A DNA stretch of 64,000 nucleotides from Endothia cerciana (lineage: Eukaryota > Ascomycota > Sordariomycetes > Diaporthales > Cryphonectriaceae). The position numbers were made by a program, and so were the translations under genes. Under the pieces are notes generated by a model. That model made no database searches. It saw only the letters and a program-made list of their open reading frames with translations, and was not told the DNA's origin. Numbering within the stretch: position 1 is the stretch's first letter; each line of letters begins with the position of its first letter. This document shows, piece after piece, positions 57,495 through 64,000 of the stretch. The stretch lies in NCBI GenBank assembly GCA_026119935.1, contig JALRMH010000007.1, positions 983,097-1,047,096 on the forward strand, read 5' to 3'.

Positions 57495-57910
57495 CTTGAC
57501 GAACGATTGTGACGAGCACAGCGCCCGAGCCTGACCGGGATGGGTGTTTTCCTGGCAGGGAGAAGGGTGCGACCCTAGTGCCCGGAGGAGATCATGAAGA
57601 CACGGGGGAAGACAAGATCTTGCAAGCAGCCAGGCATAGGAATGGAGTGGCACGTGAAGTGCGAGGGTACCACTTCCGAAAATGGACGACTACAAGAAGC
57701 GACAGACGTGAGTGGGTGCGCGGTTGGCTGCAGGAAGATGTGGGCTTCGCCCTCAGCTGCTTGCAGGAGGAGGGTCTGCTGCAATGGCCTTGGTCTTGTC
57801 CAGCAAGGAAATCCGTGCCTCTTTGGGCCAAGTATCTGAGGGGACGGTGATCACGGTGAGCGCAAGTGCTGCTGAATGGCGTAGAGGTGAAGTCACCTCA
57901 CCGACAATTT

Positions 57911-57936
57911 GTGGAAGAAAGAAAGAAAGAAGAAGG

Positions 57937-57967
<31 letters not shown>
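57911..57967. repeat. A-rich tract with long poly(A) run
   Basis: GAAA units lead into about 30 uninterrupted A, roughly 420 bases 5' of the chitin synthase start. Confidence 0.8.
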
Positions 57968-57970
<3 letters not shown>

Positions 57971-59347
57971 ATCTAGACAAAAATCGTCGGAGGTGTCCAC
58001 TGCCTCTAGAAGTGGAGGGAATGTTTTCCGACGGGCGGGCGCTGTCTCAGAAATAAATTGCCGAGGACGAGAAAAAAAAAAAAAGTTGATATTGAGGGCG
58101 GTTGGATGTCTTAGACTTTCAGCAGTTAATTGCGTGGGACACACACGCCGCGCGCCTCGACGTGCGCTTGTGGACCTCCGTCTGCCTGTCGCCGCCAGGC
58201 CGATGATGTCGTGATAGAAGGAGGAAGACCCGACGGGCAGCAGGAGGTCGTACGGTTCCCGACCCGAAGGTCTGACCAGGACTTGGAGGATCTCTCGTGG
58301 CACAAGAATCATAGACAACTTGCAGTGGTGTTGCTGCACCTCGGTGGGGTCACCTCGTGTTGCAAGCTGGACGCACAGCAAATCAATGCTGCAAAGGAGC
58401 GCTTGCAGCTTGACAGACGAGGGCAGCTGGGCTCTGCCGATCCGCAAATGGGCGCAGGCCACTTTACTCGCTGCATCTGTAGACCGCTCAGGTTTACGCA
58501 GGTCCAGCGCGAGGGCGGCGGGGGGTCTCAGGTTGTGGGAGGGCCCACGTCTTTATCTCGGGGCATTGAAGGCAAGGACTGGCGTGCCAACGAGTGAACC
58601 AGCACGACGGATGCGAGGCTTGTACTCACGTATCCTATTTCAGGACACAGCTGACGGTACCTCGGGTCAGTACCCTTATCCGGCTGGACGAGGTTGCGCA
58701 GCTGTCGCAATCCTCGGCCGTGGCAACCCAGTCGTCCCACGGTAGCGCGCCCACGAGACTGTCGACGGCCATCGCATGTTGCCCAACGGCTCCCGAAGCA
58801 GGGTTTGGCCATGTGGATGAGGGGATCTGAGCATGAACGCTGGGGCTCGCCTGAGAGATTGCGAACCGTGGCGGGTATAATATGCAAGCTATTGGGCAAG
58901 GACCGCCCATGAGACTCCCGGAGCCGACAGCCAAGTTGCCAAGATCCGAGCCAGGACGTCTATGGGTACTGACGTCTTCATTCCACAAGTCGCATCCAAT
59001 TGTCCGCAACATCTGTGGTAGTGGTTCCGTATCTGTTCTGCATCGGCGCGGGCACCATGCACGGCGTCGGTCCCAGTCACGGGGTGATCAAAAGTGACTT
59101 GTGCCGCATAACCCCCTGCATGCAGCAGCAGTCGCTGAGATCTCCCGAGATCGACGACGATGGTATGGAATCCATGTGCATGTACAGCAGCCGCCGCAGG
59201 CGCTATAGGAATACCTGGTAGGCTACAAACAGCTCTGCGGAGGTTGTGTGGCCAGGGCGGTCTGGCTTGGTGTTTGAGGCGAGGCGAGACGGACAGCAAG
59301 GGTGGGGAGCAGATTGGCGAGCAGACCGGACGGCGCCAAACGGCATG

Positions 59348-59408
59348 TTTGGTTTTTTTTTATTTTTTTTATTTTTTTTATTTTTATTTTTATTTTTATT
59401 TTTTTTTA
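59348..59408. repeat. T-rich tract
   Basis: ATTTTTTTT and ATTTTT units in tandem over about 60 bases. Confidence 0.8.
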
Positions 59409-61156
59409 CACTGTCGTTCGTGGTATTTGTGCTTCTTTTCGCCGTAATGCAGCCCAGCCTGTCATTGATGCCTTCACCACAGCAATCCCGCTCCAAAAAG
59501 GGAACTCGATTGCATGGCTCAAGATCTATGTCGTCAAAAGGGTCAGTCAGCATCAAGTCTGTTGGAGAAGCAGCATAACCCAGGCCAACACGTCCGCACC
59601 GTCCGCACCGTCGTGACGGGTTGCCAGAGCGTGGTAGTGCTAAGCCTTATCATGCAGGCCAAGACTGTTGCTGCAAGCCCTCTGCGGGACGGGAACATAA
59701 GTTGACCGCTCCGGGGACAGTTTTCCGCAGGTGGTCTCCTTCTGACATACCCCTCCATCTGGTGTCTCACCTTGTCAGGATCCTCCCGGATGAGGTGTTG
59801 GGATAAAATAAATACATAAAAATAAAAACAAAAGTAAAAAGGGGAAGGAAAAAAAGCCTCATCTCTGCGGCCGTTCACTCGCTTTGGGAGGAGATCCCAG
59901 TGACACATCGCTGCGTGTCCTCCTAGGCGCTTCCCAGACCCTAACTCAAACAATCTGTCTGAATTCTTCAGTCAACTAGGATACCATGTTCATCCCTCCT
60001 CTATTTGATCCTATTGAATGACAACCCTCAACATCTACAAAGCTAGACTATCCCCGGGCCAGTTGGCCAGCTGAAACGAAAGTCTCGCCCGTGGGATGGG
60101 GGGAGCCCTTTTTCGAAATAGTCAAACCGACAGCAAGTTTAGGCCCGGTCCAGTTCCGTTGTGCTTGTTGGTTAACGGTATTCATTTAAGGGCTAGAAAT
60201 GAATGCGACTCACTAAGACCATGGGCTCCGGTTCCGTAGGGTGAGCCAAAGGAACCTCAAGCGTGACGAGCAGTGCAAGACAGCCCGAGTCTCTACACCG
60301 TGCTGGTGGCGAGAGCTGTTATCAACGCAGAATAGACACTTACAAGGGCCAACGTGGAGACACCCAAATATGAAGACATCTGGAAGGGAGTGAGTGTCAA
60401 AAGATCGTGTGATTCTTGCACTATCTCCACCTGCCTCGGTCCTCGTATGAGTTGAGCGTCAGGAACCCCACGCCACTCTCTTTGTGGACCAACACCGGTA
60501 GCAAAATGTCAAGCACAGTCGAGGGAACGCCAGTACGGTACCAGTTTGACATGCTTCCACACACGCCCAGTGGCATGGAGAGGATAGACTCCAAACTATT
60601 TGAACACCAATGTCCCCAAGATCTCCGTCTTGTCGGACATGATCTCTCCCTGCCCTGCGGCAGTACCGGGGGTCAAACGACTCGGAGTGCTGTCCGTGAC
60701 GGCTATCGGACCGCACAATAATGCCCTGCGTGCCCTTAGCGACCTTGGCCTGATCAAACCTTCGGTGGTTATGTTCCGGATCCCAGCCCGTGTTCTGTCC
60801 ATAGCGTGCCTCTTCGTCGGACTGAAAAATCGCCCGACTGGAGAGGTCCTCATACTTTCCTTGCTGTCGTTGAGCTGACCCTGCAGGATGGAGTCGCTCA
60901 CACGGCCTGGGGGTTTATACTGTTCCGGTGGCTGGCTGGGAACGGGGTTAATGCATCTGATGGGGCATGGCGGCGCAACTATGAAAGGCAGATGGGAGTA
61001 GCTGCTGGCGGAAGCTCTTCCCAATCATTCGGTGAATTGACCCGACTTTGACAACTCCCTTGTCAAGTCCTATACCAGACGCCGTGGCCCTGCATGTCAG
61101 CAAATTTTCTTCTCGATGTACGGCTGCCGGGAGAAGCAGCATAAGGTTAAAGAGAT

Positions 61157-64000
61157 TCATCCCGCTCGATATCCTGGAATCTGCCGAGGGCGACGAAGGG
61201 ATCGTGAATGCGGACGCGACATGGTGAAGTCGTCCAAGTCTCCTTGTGAGTCGGCATCCACATTCAGACGACCCTGTCTCCGCTCTGGTTCTGACAGTCG
61301 CTTTGGCGACCGTCGACCTTCGACCTTGCCAGGAACATCGCCGGACTTGTTTGTACGTATGGAATGCTCGTACCACTCAAAATCTTCGAACTGAAGCTTC
61401 CTCCCACGCTGAGCCTGACCCTTGTTGGGCTTCTCAAGTCGGTGATTGTGGTGGTGAGCTATGGGCTTGCTCTCGTGGCCTAGAGGGTAATGACTGGTCA
61501 GATTCCGTTGCATCGGTAATGCCTCAGGATCGTTGCACACTTACCGTCTTGATCATCATTCTCGCGAAGGTCCAAGTTCAGAACAAGGTTCTTGATGCGC
61601 TGTTGCTCCTCACGCTCCGCCTGTTGCTGGTTTCTCATAGCAACCGCAAATTGGGAGTCGGTAGGCAGTTCAAGCGTTCGCGTCTGCAGCTGGTCAGCTG
61701 GTGCTTCCATAGCAAGGACACGAATGCTCACCTGTTGCTTGTTGCCCTTCTTGGTGAGCACTGAGAAGGCCATCTTGGGAGCCGGAGCCTCGGCGCTACC
61801 ACCAGCTTGATCGGCTGCTGCGACAGGCTCACGGGGTCTCGATCGAACGGGCAGCGCAACATCGAATACGGTACGACGTTCGAGCTTCCGAGATTCTAAA
61901 CTCTCGGACATCACCTTCGCGTACTCACGCTCGAACTCGGCGTCCAACTCCGGGTCGAACTCTTCTTCCTGTCGGGTGACGATGATGGCCTCATCGTCTG
62001 ACCCCCCTGATGAGGACTGCTGCTCATCATCTTCGCCGTCATCGTCGGCACCTTCTCCATCGTCAGATGCGGCGGTGTCGTCGGCATCGCCATCAGCGTC
62101 AGCATCTGCCAATTCATCCTCCGTTGAGGGTCCGCTGGGTTCATCTTCCTGCTCTTCAGGCTCCGGTTCTTCAAGACCAGCGGCCTTCCTGTCCTGAGCA
62201 AGCACCAGCTGGAACGCCTTGCTAGCCTCCTCGAGATTGGACGCAAGTTTCCACTGAGGCCTAGTACCCGTGTAAACATCGTGGACGAGGAATTCAATGT
62301 CCATGGGCAAGGGGTTTTTGGTAAAAATGTAATACTAGTCGAATATTAGCTGGGTCGACTCGGCTTCGTATTTGGGGGCTGCGGACCTGAAAGAACGAGA
62401 GGAAGTAATCAAGCTTCTTGCCTGCAGCACCCTTGTTAAAATAGACACCAGAGGCCTCCAGGATGAAGTAGATGAGACGGATGCGGAAGTAGTCATCAGG
62501 GAGGTCGAAGGGGTTCAGACGCCCCGGGACTGGCGGGCCCCCATGACCGAATGTCATGATCTTGTACATGACATCAAAGACAACAGCATGCTCCACGAGT
62601 CGGTAGTTGTAGATCTCGGCCAAGTACTTGACCTCCGCGATGCGACGCTGGTTGTTCTTGAAATCGTTCTGCTCCAGGCCGACGCAGATGGACTCGATGA
62701 CATTGTCGATTACTCTGACGACGAATTCTGTTCGATACCGATAGAGGTGCGCCAAAAGGGATGCGAGCAAATGGATTGTGCTGTATTTGACCTTGCCGGG
62801 CTTGGAAAAGGCCTTCTCAAGAACCTGTCGGACCTGGACTGATCGTCAGTACAATACCTTCACGCCCGCCGATTGATTCACGTACCTCTGCCTCTTCCCA
62901 GTGCATCCTGCGGATTTGTCTCGCGATCTTATCGAGAGTGCGTTTGGACAGATCAATGTAGAGTAGCTTTCTCACAAACAGTTCCAGGGGCGTCCGTTCC
63001 TTTTGCTGAATGGCAGGTCTCTCCGGCGGGTCAACGTAATAAACGGCATTCTCAATGAGCATCCGCTCGGCTGGTCCAATATGCTGCACAGACTTCTTTC
63101 GCTGGAGGGTATCCATGAAAGAGCTCATTCGAGGCGCAGTCTCGGGGTTGCGAAGCAGGTAACGCCCGCAATTCTCCACCAGATCGCAGATTATCTGGAT
63201 GTTCATCTTGGAGAAATCATCCAGACAGACCTTGAGGCAGTGGAATACAGTATGCTCCGGCACGATCCCAAACTTCGTCAGCTCAGCGAGGTAGCGGATG
63301 TTGACGATCCGGACCTGGGCGAGGAACTCCTTGCTCTTGCGCGCCTGAAGACTGCGGAACTCTGCATCCAGGTACTCGATGACGCCTTTCGGGATATCAG
63401 GCATGTATTGTCCAAGTGTTGCAATCAGCCTGGCCCAAGACGGCAGAAGATCACCGCGATTCTTGGGCACGTCCGTGAGGGCTTTGATTAGGCGGTTTCG
63501 AGATGCTTTGGAGTTAAGGAAGCAGAAGTCGATGGCGGTCTGATCGATGATCTCCTTGTGGGTGAGCTCCGGCAGGCGCAAGATGATGGCATCGACTTGG
63601 GCACCGATAGTCTTATTTGTAATCGCAGTCGACTGGTCGTCCAAGGAGGTATCAACGGGCTTCGTGGCCTCACCGTTCTCCGTAGGATCGGTCTTCTTCC
63701 CGACTGGCTCATCGGTCTCCGCTTTCTTCTTCTTGCCATCCTCCAGCAGGATTCCCGGAACTTTGCCCTTCAGGTCGGCCAGATTTTCGTAGAAGCGACG
63801 TTCGTCTTCGTCTTGCCAGATACCGGCTCCATCGCCCTGTCCTCGCAGATATTCGCCTGCCTTGACAATGCCGATAGACCCGTTGGTCGTCGCGTTCGAA
63901 CCGTCCCCGTCCTTGAGCTCCGGCATATCAAGGTCCAAAGCATCGGCCAGAATCTGCGCGTTGGCGACCAGCCGCTCTTGAGCCTTGACCTGCTTCTCGA
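61157..64000 (-). CDS. nmd2: Nonsense-mediated decay factor UPF2/NMD2 (5' part beyond the window)
   Basis: Four exons are visible: 64000-62886 (open at the edge), 62833-62387, 62334-61545 and 61479-61157, about 890 residues; introns are 52, 52 and 65 nt. UPF2 bridges UPF1 and UPF3 on premature-stop mRNAs. The visible part has the second MIF4G domain (RLIATLGQYMPDIPKGVIEY), the third MIF4G domain (WEEAEVRQVLEKAFSKPGKV, then SLLAHLYRYRTEFV), which in the family contacts UPF3, and a strongly acidic linker. The C-terminal UPF1-binding region contains EFDPELDAEFEREYAKVM. The last exon encodes a His/Arg-rich tail (HHHNHRLEKPNKGQAQRGRK) that I recall for filamentous fungi. The junctions FFQ-YYIFTKNPLPMDIEF and DDQD-GHESK keep the family frame. 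The first MIF4G domain lies off the right edge. Confidence 0.92.

Larger units (their letters stand above)
57495..61156. other. 3.7-kb stretch without a confident gene
   Basis: The left end is the 5' region of chitin synthase. An A tract at 57911-57967, an A run at 58071-58084, a T-rich ATTTTT-type tract at 59348-59408 and an A-rich tract at 59806-59851 are present. Several frames of 100-155 codons (58130-58597 plus, 58635-59012 and 58889-59299 minus, 60416-60721 plus) show no recognised domain. I cannot support a gene here. Confidence 0.4.

Overview
The window looks like nuclear DNA of a filamentous ascomycete, most likely a Sordariomycete. The genes carry short introns (about 51-223 nt) with GTRAGT-type donors. 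The proteins include lineage-typical families: a CYA-5-like PPR protein, HSP88, a CFEM/rhodopsin-like membrane protein, a two-LIM RhoGAP and a Chitin_synth_2 chitin synthase. I found no rRNA, tRNA, CRISPR, plasmid or intact transposon. All gene models were built by reading splice sites and joining exons by hand. Every multi-exon model joins in frame, but none has been checked against transcripts.

Left part (1-23 kb) is mostly housekeeping. SRP68 (minus, cut by the left edge) is divergent from a large mitochondrial PPR protein. A 1385-aa MMS1/CPSF160/DDB1-type beta-propeller protein follows, with a probable GC-AG intron. After a 3-kb gene-free stretch come a TBC Rab-GAP (plus) and the GARP subunit Vps52 (minus), tail to tail; both act in Golgi traffic. 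A LIM-LIM-RhoGAP polarity protein comes next.

Middle part (23-46 kb) is sparser. A 5.8-kb gene-free stretch full of microsatellites precedes the CLASP protein Stu1, a basic-secretory-protein-type metallopeptidase and an uncharacterised membrane-anchored ascomycete protein. The interval 36-46 kb looks accessory. It holds only a CFEM-domain 7-TM receptor-like protein and a cytochrome P450 arranged head to head, plus ORF fragments and a small cluster of direct and inverted repeats in the shared 5' region.

Right part (46-64 kb) returns to core functions. HSP88 (Hsp110 family) is convergent with eIF5B. Then come a chitin synthase with a long acidic tail, a 3.7-kb gene-free stretch, and the 3' part of UPF2/NMD2, which runs off the right edge.

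The most notable points are: an in-frame, stop-free 207-nt intron in hsp88 that would add a lysine-rich, nuclear-localisation-like insert if retained; the GC-AG intron; a 20-nt microexon in the P450; and the CFEM-receptor/P450 pair. I did not find a clearly new biological system.
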